From positions 7,427,143 to 7,491,142 of the forward strand of contig NC_079491.1 of assembly GCF_020520425.1 (NCBI RefSeq): a stretch of DNA of 64,000 bases, written 5' to 3'. Below the pieces are notes generated by a model. The model worked only from the letters and a program-made list of their open reading frames with translations. It had not been told where the DNA came from and made no database searches. Positions 34,610-45,467 of this stretch are shown here, piece after piece (position 1 is the stretch's first letter; each line of letters starts with the position of its first letter). Both the position numbers and the translations under genes were made by a program. This stretch comes from Spinacia oleracea. Taxonomy: Eukaryota > Streptophyta > Magnoliopsida > Caryophyllales > Amaranthaceae.

Positions 34610-37178
34610 GACATGTACTCGATTTGGGATTTTTTTAATTTTTTGTAATCACTGTTGATTTGCAGTTAATTTTTTTTTGGTAATTAAAATTGTAGGAATG
34701 AGCAGTTGGGTTACATTGATCTTGCAATATGGATGGGGGAAAAGTTTATTTTCAACAAGGGGGAAACTGATTATGTTGGTGGGAAGTTGTATACTAGATT
34801 GACAGTGTGGTTGCATGAGTTAACTGTTTTTAGTTTGAGGGAGCTTGTAATGAAAGGGATGAGTGGAACTATAGGGAGGATTATTGAGAATTTCAGTGTA
34901 TGGTTTAGGCTACATGGGATGAATTTGACTAAGGGTAGGAAGATTATACACACTCATGATGATATAGGGAGGTTATTGGAGACAAAAGATGGGTCTAACA
35001 GGGTGATTTTGTACATTATTGAGGAATCCAAACCAGCTTCTATTGGCCCATCTGTTACCTACCAAACTGCCAACTTTAAACCACCAAGACCACTGAAACA
35101 AGCTACACAAAGCAATCCTTCTGGGCCACAAAGAACACTGACCCAGCCCATTACAACCAAACCTGCTGGCCCATCAACAGTGACCCTAAAACAAGTGAAA
35201 ATGGAACCACTTCAGTCAAAGTTTTCCCCAGTTAGGAGAAGCCCAAGGCTTGGTTTTGATCCAGATGTGATTTACATGGGAAAGGGTACAGGGCCAAGTG
35301 AGAATCCATCCACTGTAAAAGAACCCAACAAAACCCAATTAAAAAAGCCAATTGCTTCAGCCACTGTCAAAGCAAGTGTTCCTAAACCTATTCCCTCAAA
35401 TATATCTTCAGTTGATCCTCACACTCCAAGTACAGAACCAACAAAAATCCCTCCTCATACTACCACCACTCCCACAAAACCTTCAAAAACACCTCTGCCT
35501 GCAAACCCACCTCTTCTTAGTCCAGATTTGAAGACCTCTACCCCTAGGAGAAAGAGTGTAGCACAGAAGGGGAAAAAGGTCAAAGGAAAAGCAGGAAAAG
35601 TAGGGAAGAAGAAGGGGAAAAGAAAGAAAAAGGATCCTGGGGACTGTTTATTTGAAAATGATGAGTTTGGTGATTGGTCTGAAAGTGATTCAGACTTTTC
35701 AGATTTAGATGTGGAATTTGAACCAGGGGAAGAGGACAGAAAACAACTAGAGGAGGATGAGTTGTTCTGTGAGCCATTGTCTACTGTGTTGAGGGGAAAT
35801 AAGAGGGTAGATAAGGTTGCAGCACCTGAGGTGGAGGTAGATAGGGTGGCAGTACCTGAGAGTAAGGTAGAGAACCAGGAAGAGAAAGTAAATGAGGAGG
35901 CAGGAGGGCAGTCTAGGCCATCAATTGTAGAAGAACAAGTGGATCTAGAACATGAGGTGGATTATGATTCAGAGGAGCTTAGAAGTCTTTGTGGTTCTGA
36001 TGATGAAGTAGATCCATACCCTACCTTTAATCCAGAGTCAGACTTCAAGAAAAAGATTGTGCTCAGTTTGGGTTTGAAGTTACCGAGTGTTCATGCTGTT
36101 AGGAAAGCGATAAGGTATCATTCGATCGAGAACCACTACGATTACTACCTTCTTCATAATGGAAGGAAGAGGGTGAGTGTGTATTGTAGGTATAGATGTA
36201 GTTGTCCATGGGATAAAAAGCATGCAAAGCTTGTAAAGTGTGTGTGTGATGATCCACATAAGTGTAGGTTTAAGATTCATGTGAAGAAACTAAGGATGGA
36301 AGAAACGTTTCAGATCAAGTCGTTAAGGTTAAAGCATACTTGTGGTGTGGTTCATTCAAGTTCTAAAATCACATCGGAGTGGTTAGCTGAGAAGTATTTG
36401 GAGGAGTGGAGGTCAGAACCATATTGGAGGCTTGTTAAGTTTAGGGAAAGGGTTTACAAGGAAACGGGGCTACATATTGGATACTACAAGTCATGGTTTG
36501 CTAGGGCTAGAGCCAAATTGATTCTGTATGGGGATGCTGCAGATGAGTATGCTGCTGTGTATGACTATGGGTATGCAATTCTTCAATACAATCCTGGTTC
36601 TTCAGCCTATGTACAATGCCAGATTAGAGACAACCCCACTCCGTTCTTTCAAAGATTGTATGTTTGTTTTGAGGCTCTCAAAGTGGGTTTTAAGAGTGGA
36701 TGTAGGCCCCTAATTGGAGTAGATGGTTGTCACCTTAAAGGGGCTCATCCAGGAATGATCTTAGTGGCTGTGAGCAAAGATGGAAATACAATATTTTCCC
36801 CGTAGCTTGGGCAGTGGTGGAAGTTGAGAATGCTGACAGTTGGACATGGTTTCTTGATTTGCTGATGAAGGACATAGGACACCATGACGGAGAAGGATTG
36901 ACTCTTATGTCTGATAGGCAAAAGGTAATCTAGTTTTATTCTTTTGTTCAATGAGGTACAGTTTCTGGATGGTTTACTAACCTTGTGTTTCTGTTTATTG
37001 TTTCAATTCAGGGACTATTGGATGCTATATCTGTTGTGAGTTCAAAAGCCGAGGTCAGATTTTGTGCTAGACACATATGGGCTAACTTCAAGAATAAATT
37101 CAGTGGCACAGCCTATAAGGACCTGTTTTGGGCAGCAGCAAGATCAACAACTAAGGTTTGCTATTCTTCAACTTGGTT

Positions 37179-37500
37179 GCATTTAGGCTTTCATGTTAGA
37201 AATCGACTCGTATTCTTAGATTTAGTAGCATTTAGGCTTTCATGTTAGAAATCGACTCGTATTCTTAGATTTAGTTGCATTTAGGCTTTCATGTTAGAAA
37301 TCGACTCGTATTCTTAGATTTAGTTGCATTTAGGATTTCATGTTAGAAATCGACTCGTATTCTTAGATTTGGCGGCACTTGTGATTTTATTTTAGAAATC
37401 GACTCGTGTTCTTAAATTTGGTTGCACTTGTGATTTTATTTTAGAAATCGACTCGTATTCTTAAATTTGGTTGCACTTGTGATTTTATTTTAAAAGCATG
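37179..37500. repeat. 49-bp tandem repeat in a mudrA intron
   Basis: Six to seven units beginning GCATTTAGGCTTTCATGTTA recur every 49 bp (37179, 37228, 37277, 37326, 37375 and on). The first four are nearly identical, and later ones drift (GCACTTGTGATTTTATTTTA). The array fills most of the intron between the catalytic-domain exons. Confidence 0.9.
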
Positions 37501-38905
37501 TGTGTTTAGGGTAGAAAAGTAAAGCATGCTTCTTGGACACGTTCCCGAATCGTGACTTGGACACGTACCCGAGTCGGGACTTAATCGCACTAAATGTATA
37601 AATGTATAGCATTTGTTATTGTTTGTTGATGTCATCCTTGTTTTTGTTTGTTAAATGTATAGCATTGGCATGATTCTTACATGGCTGAAATCAAAGAGCT
37701 AAACGAGGATGCATATAACTACTTGAGTGGCATACCTCCTGTGCATTGGTGTAGACATGCATTTGGATCGAATTCTAGGTCTAACATGTTGCTCAACAAC
37801 TTTTGTGAGACATTTAATGCTGTGATAAGGGAAGCTAGGGATAAACCAATAATAACCTGCCTAGATTGGATTAGGAGGTACGTAATGAGAAGGAATGCTG
37901 AGAAGTGGGAGGGTATTCAAAAGTATGAGGGGAGGTTTATGCCATTTGTTGAGAAGGTTTTAGCTTGGGTTTATGAAGCATCTTTGAATTGTATAGTCTG
38001 TCCTTCTAGATTAGATGAGTGGGAGGTGGAAACTGCTTTTGATAGGCATGTGGTAGATTTGAAGGAGTTGACATGCACATGCTTTAGGTGGGAGTTAACG
38101 GGAATACCATGTCCACATGCTTATGCATGTATTGTGAAGAAGAGGTGGAGGCCTGAAGATTTTGTTCATGAGTGTTACTCAAAGGCCAAATACTTAGCAA
38201 CTTACTCGCCTCATATCAAGCCAATGCCCGGGATGAAGCAGTGGAAGAAAACAGATTTGCCTCGACCTTTGCCTCCACTGTTAAGGAAAATGCCAAGAAG
38301 GCCTAAGTCACATAAGAGAAAGAAAGAAGCAGGTGAGGATGCTGAGGAGAGGTTTGTGAAGCGAGGGAAAAAGCCGAATAACTGCTCAAACTGTAAACAA
38401 CCAGGCCACAACAAGAGAAAATGCAATAATCCACCTGGTGTTATTCAGCCCAAGGAACCAGGGAGGGATCCCTCCAAGAACCCATGGGTTGTTGCTGACA
38501 GAAACAAGAGGGCTGCAAGAGTTTTAAGGGTGAGTTTTTGTCATGTATTTACATTGTTTCTGTTGTTTAGAGCTGAATCTGTTTCTGTGTTTCTGTTGTC
38601 ATTAACAATATGTGTTTCTGTTGTGTATGCAGAGGTATAATGCTGAATCAGTCACTCAACCACAGCAACAAAACTCAAGTGCATCTACCATGCAACAGAC
38701 ATTTAATGCTCCACCTCAATCCAGTCAGACAGGGAGTTATCAACCTCCTCCACTCAGTCAGACCTCAAGTCAGCAACCAGGTCAGACAGCAAGTCAGCAT
38801 CCAGGTCCATCCAGCCAAACATCAACTCATCAGCCTCAAACATCACTCCCTCCAAAACTCAGACCCAAATTGCAGACAACAAAGAAACCAGTGTGGCATA
38901 TTTAA

Positions 38906-39467
38906 GTATTGTTGGTTGTAATTCCTTTGAACAAGTAGTTAAGGTTTCTAATTAGCAACAAGGTTACATTTTGGCAATGACAATTCTAATTAGGTGCAAG
39001 GTTTACATTGTAACACTGTGTAAAGATTCATTTGCCCCTTAATTATATTTGACGTTCGAGCTCGGCTCACGCGTGGCTCGTTTCAGTTAACTGCAGGTTT
39101 AACAAGTTGTTGTTCTTGTTGTTCACTTGTTGAATTGTTGTTATGAATATATGATGTTCAGGTGTGGTTCATTTGAGAAAAATTTGTCCTCCATTTAAAC
39201 TAAGTCAATGGACCAAAGTTGACTCCCGTTGACTTCAAGGACTTTACCTAATTTATAGATTTATCCTCTGTGGTGAATGATAGGTGAAACGAGCACGTAT
39301 ACTAACCAAGTTTTAATCGGTACACAAATAATCGAACACAAGTTAATGCAAAAAGATATTGTCAAAAGCTAGAATTACCATTATTAAATGATTAGAGTCA
39401 ACTAATGGCAACAACATTACATTACATTACATGAAATCCAATTTCCCGTTCCATTGTCGCGTTTACA
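38906..39467. other. Gap between the two convergent MULE genes
   Basis: Non-coding DNA holding both 3' UTRs. It has an ATTAC pentamer run near 39415-39430 and a GC-richer patch near 39052-39085 (CGTTCGAGCTCGGCTCACGC). No further gene is seen. Confidence 0.5.
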
Positions 39468-39917
39468 CTAGAGGAACTTCATTACAAACTTCAACACACA
39501 ACAAACAACTAATCCCACAACAAACCAAAATACAGAATGGGCAATTTCTTGGCCCTTATCCTTTGTCCCCTTCATTCCAGCCACTCCACCATTGCATATC
39601 CTTTCAAGCCTCTCATTGGCAGCAACAAGAAGGGCTTTGTCATCCTCCAACTTCTGCAATTCTATCATCATGACCCTCAACTTTGTTTTCAGCAATCTCT
39701 TCTCCACCACCAATTCATTCGTCACGACTCTTTGCCACTCCACAACATCAGGATCAACCCAATAAAACCAACCACATCCTTTCCTACCAGTGTGTACATC
39801 AGAGAACTTACAAGTCAGGAATTTTCTCCCCGGGTTATCAGTTGTCCACGATGTCAACATCTTGGATGGAATGCCACAATAACATTTTTTTGAAGCACAA
39901 GGAGACCCACTCGACAT
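39468..39917 (-). CDS. GRF zinc-finger membrane-tail protein, second gene of the MULE
   Basis: A frame of 149 residues. Near the N-terminus is a GRF-type zinc finger: CYCG at about residue 12, CKFSD about 24 residues later, then KGCGWFYWVD. A Leu/Glu/Lys-rich coiled coil follows (residues about 70-115), and a hydrophobic C-terminal segment, SVFWFVVGLVVCCVLKF, ends the protein. GRF fingers bind single-stranded or flapped nucleic acid in topoisomerase III, APE2 and NEIL3. Small plant proteins with a GRF finger and a C-terminal tail anchor are common but uncharacterised. The start ATG follows an acceptor (ACTGTTGCAG) directly. The matching donor (AAAGGTGAGT) lies at 45305 near the right terminal repeat, which defines a leader intron now holding the LINE. 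The gene is intact, converges on mudrA and sits where mudrB lies in maize MuDR. A role in transposition is inference. Confidence 0.75.
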   Translation of the reverse strand: MSSGSPCASKKCYCGIPSKMLTSWTTDNPGRKFLTCKFSDVHTGRKGCGWFYWVDPDVVEWQRVVTNELVVEKRLLKTKLRVMMIELQKLEDDKALLVAANERLERICNGGVAGMKGTKDKGQEIAHSVFWFVVGLVVCCVLKFVMKFL

Positions 39918-40235
39918 CCTGCAACAGTTAAAACAACTAATTATTAGTATTTGTTTTATCAATCAAAAACCCCCAAATTGCAAATAACGATCAAAATTGA
40001 AATTTTAAACCACGAATACCCACATTTTTAGTCAATTCAAGAACCCAATTTTGCAATGTAGTTGTTTTCACATGACAATTTTTTTTTTTTTTTTTTTTTT
40101 TGGCAAATAAAAAATTTATTAACCAAAAGGAAAGAGCAACAACTCAAATATTACAAGCACCAGAACAACTGGAGCACTAGTTCCCCAACAGGAACAAAAC
40201 AGAACCACCTAGACTAGAACCTGACAGCAACAGGC

Positions 40236-43200
40236 CTAATACAGCAACAAAGCAATGTCTGAATCTCTACATCTGCAAGCAACCTTAAACACAATTTCTT
40301 TAACAATTTGCTCAGCTGATTGAACATGACCAGCAAAGACTCTTTGATTCCTTTGAATCCACAGGCAATAGACTGCTTCAGCAAAACCAGCAAGGAGAAG
40401 TTTGCTCACAGCAGTGCATTTTTTACTCATCCTCGTAGCAAATTGGAGCTCCTGATCAAAAGCTTGGCTGCTCCTATTGATATTCAGAATCTGCAGGAAT
40501 TTCTGCCAGACTTGTCTAGCATAAGAACACTGAAAGAACAAGTGCTGCACTGATTCTGGATCAACACCACATAAACTGCAAACACCATCAGTAACTATGC
40601 CCCACTGCAAGAGTCTGTATTTGGTAGAAAGCCTCCCATGAACAGCAAGCCACAAAATGAAAAGACTCTTAGGGCTAGCAAAGTTATTACAAACCACTCT
40701 CCTCCACTGAACTTTAGGAAACTGACCCAACAAACATAGGTACATCTTCTTGATAGAGTAACCACCAGTAGCAAAAAACAGTTGCTTGCACATAGGATCC
40801 CTTTCCAGCAAATCTCTACACCCCCAAATCTTCTTAAGAACCCAGGAAGCAGAACCTGGCAGAGCCATGGTGAACAAATCCTTGCCCTTGATATAGTATG
40901 CATTGACCCATTTAACCCATAGAGCATCAGGTTTGAAAGCCAAAGCCCACAAAAGCTTCAGAATAGCAGCTTTGTTCCAAAGATAGAAGTTTTTCACATT
41001 TTGCCCACCAGCAACTCTAGGTTTACACACTGAATCCCAAGCAATGGGAGATTTCCTAGAGGTTTTGGTGTCACCAGTCCACAGACAGGTCCTACAAATT
41101 CTTTCTATCTCTCTGAGAACCTTTTTTGGGAGCATAAATATTTGGCTCCAGTAGGTTTGAAGGCTAAACAAGATCACCTTCACCAACTGTAACCTTCCAG
41201 CATAGGACAATTTCTTAGCAACCCAAGAAGAAACTCTAGAGTAGAATTTATCAATGAGAGGTTTACACTGGTTAATGGTAAGTTTGGCACTAGAAAGTGG
41301 AACTCCTAAGTATTTAAAAGGAAGACTGCCTTTAGAAATACCAAGAGAAACCATAATTGCATCTTGTTCCCACTGAGGAACACCAGAAAAATAGATCTCA
41401 GTTTTCTCCATATTAGCTTCCAACCCAGAAGCTTGAGAAAAACAGGAAAAAGCTTTAAACATAAGCTGCAGGGAGATAATGTCACCTCTAGCAAAAAGCA
41501 ACAAATCATCTGCAAACATGAGATGAGTGAGCTTGATCTTCTCACATTTAGGATGATAATTGAAATCAGGATTGGTAGCCAAGTTCTTCATACATCTACT
41601 CAGATACTCCATGCAAATGGCAAACAAGAAAGGAGAGAGAGGGTCCCCTTGTCGAAGGCCTTTCTTTGCAGGAAAAGGCAGCATAGGTTTGCTATTAACA
41701 AGAATTGAATAGCTCACAGAAGTAACACAGGGGTGCACCCACTGAATGAACTGCCCAGGGAAGCCAAGCTCCTGTAACACCATGAAGAGAAAAGGTCATT
41801 CAACAGAATCATATGCTTTTCTCAAATCTACCTTAACCATACACCTAGGGGACATATGAGCCCTATTATATCCCCTAATCAGCTCAGTTGCAACAATAAT
41901 GTTATCAGATATGTTCCTACCTGGCACAAAACCAGCTTGATATTCAGAAACCACTTCAGACACCACCCTTTGAAGCCTAGCAGTCAAGATTTTAGAAATA
42001 ATCTTGTACATGGTAGAACAACAAGCAATGGGCCTAAACTGAGCAACAGAAGTAGGACATGGGACTTTAGGGACCAAAGTCACTGCAGTACAGTTAAACT
42101 TGCCATACAAAAAACCAGAATCAAAGAAATCCATCACTGCTCTATAAATATCATGTTTTATAATAGGCCAACCTTTCTTAAAAAAGAATGAGTTGAAACC
42201 ATCCAAACCTGGGGCTTTGGAAGAGTCAATGCTAGCCAAAGCATCATCAATTTCACCTACAGTAACAGGCAAGCAAAGCAAAGCTCTAGAATCAGAAGAT
42301 AAGACATTTCCATTTCTGATAGTAGGCACATCCAAGCCAGGCAGAGAAGAAGCAGCTGAACCCAGAAGCTGTTTATAGAAATCAATGATCTTGGACTGAA
42401 TCTCAGTAAGATCAGTGATCTCCACTCCCCCATCTCCATGAAGCAGATGCACTTTATTTATACAGAATCTCTCTTTCATAGCAGAGTAAAAGAACTGGTG
42501 GTTAGAATCTCCCACTGTAACCCACTGAACCCTAGACTTCTGCTTAAGAGCTTGTTCTTCAATAGCTAACCACTTTCTGAGATTGCAAATAAGCTCTTTT
42601 TCAGTACTAAGCAAGTGAGGACTGTTATCACTCCTCATCTGAGTTTGCAGATTGTCTAACTCACTTCTATAATACTCAATTTTCTCAGCTGTATGAGAAA
42701 ACTCCTCCTTATGTAAAACCTTTAGCTTGTGCTTAACTCTATTCAGCTTAAACCAGATTTGAGCCATTGGTCTACCCCTATCCTCACTATTCCAACACTC
42801 ACCCACAATATTCTCAAAAGAGGAGTGATCTGCTAAATAGTTCAAAAATTTGAAAGGTCTCCCACCAGAAGAAGGGTTAGTAATGCAAGGAATGATAATA
42901 GGAGAATGATCAGATAAGGAAGGATTCAAGTATTTAGTAGACAACTCAGAAAAAGAGTCCATCCACTTCATGTTTCCAAATGCCCTGTCAATCCTGCTCC
43001 ATACTCTAGGGTCATCTGTACCCTTGCTAGACCAAGAAAAAAACCATCCAGTGCTATGCAGTTCATTTAGGTCACGTACAATCTGAATTACATTGATTAA
43101 AATCCCTAGTTTCTGCATTACTCACAGCATTTCCATTAATTCTATCCCCAGAATAAAGAATAGAATTGAAGTCACCAGCAACCAGCCAAGGACTAGCTGA

Positions 43201-43612
43201 ACTGCTAGTACTCAGATGGTTCAACTCATCCCACAAAGCTTGCCTATGCCCAACACTATGCAAGCCATAAACAGCAGTAAAGAAAGAAGAAAATTTATGG
43301 TCCTTAGTGTGGATCCAACAATGAACTTTTTGAGAGGAACTACTAAGAATCTGTAAGTCCACATCAGCAGTCCTCCAACCAACCCATATTCTACCTTTTG
43401 GAGAGTGAGGATAGTTGCAGAACCAAGTCCACACCCCCCCCCCCCCCCCCCCCCCCCCCAAATCTCTTCTGAACCTTCTCCTTATTTCCAAGCCTTACTC
43501 TTGTTTCTAATAAAGCTACTACATGAATACTATGATTATTAAGGAACCTCCTAACTTCATTAGCTTTGAGAGGCTCATTAAGCCCTCTTATGTTCCAAGT
43601 ACAGATATTCAT
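40236..43612 (-). pseudogene. LINE ORF2: endonuclease, reverse transcriptase, zf-RVT
   Basis: The frame opens with NICTWNIRGLNEPLK, the start of an apurinic-type endonuclease, whose later motifs are LLETRV, VAGDFNSILYSGDR and SDHSPIIIP. Reverse transcriptase follows with KAPGLDGFNSFFF, FRPIACCSTMYKIISKILTA, YQAGFVPGRNISDN, MVKVDLRKAYDSVE, GLRQGDPLSPFLFAICMEYL and the catalytic LMFADDLLLFARGD. The C-terminal part has the zf-RVT motif (FILWLAVHGRLSTK, CSLCGVDPESVQHLFFQC). Breaks: a frame change at a long G run (plus-strand C run near 43434-43459), another near 43075-43100, and one TGA in place of the Trp codon after AYDSVE (41796-41798). The start codon overlaps the ORF1 stop. Confidence 0.9.
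43434..43459. repeat. Homopolymer C run inside LINE ORF2
   Basis: About 26 consecutive C residues (G on the coding strand) sit in the endonuclease domain and coincide with one of the ORF2 frame changes. Length errors or replication slippage are both likely. Confidence 0.85.
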
Positions 43613-45045
43613 GGATTAGGAGGATCTTTTCCAGAACCAACTACCCCATTCCCAACATTCTCATCTCCCTCACAATCAGATAAGTCCTCATCAGACTCTT
43701 GTTCCAACACAGCAAAAGAGTTCTCTACTCCCACAGCTGTACCACCTCCCTTGCTCTGAGTCTTCCTGGTAACAACCTTCCATCCAGTGTTTGAGTCTGG
43801 AGTAGGAAGACCTTGATTACAAGGAGTGACAACTTGAGCAGCAGCAGTAACAGGGTTCACTGGTTGAACCTTCTTTGGCACCCATACTCTCTTAGGTTTC
43901 CCAACCTGTTGAGGTTTCACAAGAGTTGTCTTAGCACAGTCATGCCCCACCTTGTTGCAGGATTTACAAAAGGGGGGAGTCCAATCATAAACAACCTGTT
44001 GTTTCATCAGTTTACCTAGCTCATCTTCTATCCAGACACAATCAGGCAATGCCAAAGTGACATCCATTTCGATTAAAACCCTGGCAAAAGAGATTCTGTC
44101 CTGTCTAGTTGTGCAAGCATCAGCAAATAAAGGAACACCCAAGCTGCTACCTATCCTACTCAACGAGTCAGAACTCCAACAATTGAGAGGAAGATTAGGG
44201 AACTTCACCCAAATGGGAATCACCCTAAGAATTTCTTCACAGAAATCAAAGTTTGCCTTCCATGGCTTAATAATCATGGCCTTGCCAAAGAAGAGGTGTG
44301 GACCATCTGCTAACACTGCATTCTTATCATCCATAGACATGAATTTCACCACAAAATATCCATCATCATGAAGAAAAATCTTAGGCATTCTCACATAAGA
44401 CCAATTTGCAGCAACATACTTAGACAAAGAAGCTATAGTAGGGGTATATCCTACAACATACAACACAATAGATTGCTGCCAGTGCTTATTCAATTTATCC
44501 AATTCTGAGGGTTGCAACTTAATCACTTTCTTTCCATCCTTAATAACAGGAGCAATAAAAGAGAGAGGAACTCCTTTACCTGCAAGTTTCGACCCTGCAA
44601 CAACAGAGGACCACGACGGAGGCTTCTCAGGTTGTTCCATCTCCAATCTCCGATTAACTGGAGCATGCTGACCAGAAGCTCTCTGATACTCCGCAATCAC
44701 CTCAAGCAACTCACGAGTGACAGGTCCAGTACTTGGATGAGGAAGGAATTTTGGATCTATATTAGAGGTATCAACAATCTCCTCCCCTCTAGCTTGATTC
44801 TCAATACTACGTTCAAGAGAAAGAGCTACTCTCCTTATGCGTGCCGCTGTTGTCTCCTGTAACATCTCCATAGAAGAAGCAGCTTGAAATCCAGTTGAAG
44901 GGGGAAACCCAGAATTCAACCCAGAGGTCGAGCTCAGACCCCCAACCCCTCTCATGGCATTATTCGACCGATTTTGATTACCAGAAGAAGATGACAAACC
45001 TTCCTGATTAGTTTTGTTAGAGTGAAGCTTCTTCCTCCCTCCCAT
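43609..45045 (-). CDS. LINE ORF1 nucleic-acid-binding protein
   Basis: An intact frame of 478 residues. The N-terminal 180 residues are Ser/Gly-rich and likely disordered. About 185-330 correspond to the DUF4283 fold found in plant LINE ORF1 proteins (IVLYVVGYTPTIASLSKYVA, WKANFDFCEEILRVIPIWVK). Residues 360-370 (CKSCNKVGHDC) are a zinc-knuckle-like motif whose last Cys is closer to the His than in the usual CX2CX4HX4C. The tail is Val/Asp/Glu-rich. The stop codon TGA overlaps the ORF2 start as ATGA. ORF1 proteins coat the LINE RNA and act as chaperones. Confidence 0.88.
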   Translation of the reverse strand: MGGRKKLHSNKTNQEGLSSSSGNQNRSNNAMRGVGGLSSTSGLNSGFPPSTGFQAASSMEMLQETTAARIRRVALSLERSIENQARGEEIVDTSNIDPKFLPHPSTGPVTRELLEVIAEYQRASGQHAPVNRRLEMEQPEKPPSWSSVVAGSKLAGKGVPLSFIAPVIKDGKKVIKLQPSELDKLNKHWQQSIVLYVVGYTPTIASLSKYVAANWSYVRMPKIFLHDDGYFVVKFMSMDDKNAVLADGPHLFFGKAMIIKPWKANFDFCEEILRVIPIWVKFPNLPLNCWSSDSLSRIGSSLGVPLFADACTTRQDRISFARVLIEMDVTLALPDCVWIEDELGKLMKQQVVYDWTPPFCKSCNKVGHDCAKTTLVKPQQVGKPKRVWVPKKVQPVNPVTAAAQVVTPCNQGLPTPDSNTGWKVVTRKTQSKGGGTAVGVENSFAVLEQESDEDLSDCEGDENVGNGVVGSGKDPPNP

Positions 45046-45467
45046 TAATGGCGAAACGGTTCACGGTAGCTGAACACCCTAAACGTGCGCCGAGAGCATT
45101 TCTTGAGAGAGAAGAAAACCTTTTCTTTAATTTTCGTAATTATTGTGAGTACATGTTAGTTTTGGTTCACATGACAATTCAAAGGTTTCAAACGCTAAAA
45201 TTATCAAAAGGATTCGAATTTAATAAAATTGAACAAGAACAAAAACCCTAAATTGAAAAAATAAACCCAGAAATTGAAGAACAAGAACGAATTTAATGCA
45301 CTCACCTTTAGGTTACTCGATTCCTCAACCAAATTGCGAATCTTGCTTTGAGAAAAAAATTACCCAGATTTCTTGATTTTTTTTCGAAAAATTGGTTGAA
45401 TGTGGTTGATAAAACTTTACAGGAAGTTTAAATAAGGGGGAAAGGGAGTTAAGCACTTGAATATAGC

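Larger units (their letters stand above)
34092..38905 (+). pseudogene. mudrA: mudrA-type MULE transposase, one frame break
   Basis: Exons 34092-34171, 34696-36924, 37012-37155, 37663-38529 and 38633-38905 join with GT-AG borders and matching phases. Domain order: an N-terminal PB1-like region (YIDLAIWMGEKFIFNKGETD); a Pro/Thr/Ser-rich and then Asp/Glu-rich linker with a Lys-rich patch; the MuDR DNA-binding domain with paired cysteines (YCRYRCSCPWDKK, DDPHKCRFKIHVKKL, LKHTCG); the MULE catalytic domain, with Asp in LIGVDGCHLKG and Asp in LMSDRQKG; a SWIM zinc finger (CTCFRWELTGIPCPHA); a zinc knuckle (CSNCKQPGHNKRKC); and a Gln/Ser/Pro-rich tail. Near 36793-36801 the frame shifts (net +2 or -1 base) just after the first catalytic Asp, so the gene is not intact as read. 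All downstream exons remain open. Confidence 0.88.
40081..45165 (-). mobile_element. L1-type LINE inserted in the MULE
   Basis: The 5.1 kb element is complete from its 5' leader (45165-45046) to a poly-A tail of about 21 bases (plus-strand T run at 40081-40101), with a 14-bp target duplication. ORF1 encodes a nucleic-acid-binding protein, and ORF2 encodes endonuclease, reverse transcriptase and a zf-RVT domain. ORF2 has about two frameshifts and one nonsense codon, so this copy cannot supply its own ORF2 protein, but it is otherwise well preserved. It inserted after the MULE. Confidence 0.92.
40067..45179. repeat. Target-site duplication of the LINE
   Basis: TTCACATGACAATT occurs at 40067-40080, abutting the poly-T (poly-A of the element), and at 45166-45179 at the other end. 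The 14-bp direct repeat fixes both borders of the inserted LINE. Confidence 0.92.
39919..45305 (-). other. Leader intron of the GRF gene, carrying a LINE
   Basis: The donor GGTGAGTGC and acceptor TGTTGCAG on the minus strand bracket about 290 bp of original intron plus the 5.1 kb LINE and its target duplication. The first exon lies at about 45306-45430, just inside the right terminal repeat, so the promoter is probably in that repeat. Confidence 0.55.

Noticed and set aside
39431-39893. Plus-strand frames of 80 and 118 codons
   Set aside because: They are antisense shadows of the GRF zinc-finger gene, whose motif content is clear.
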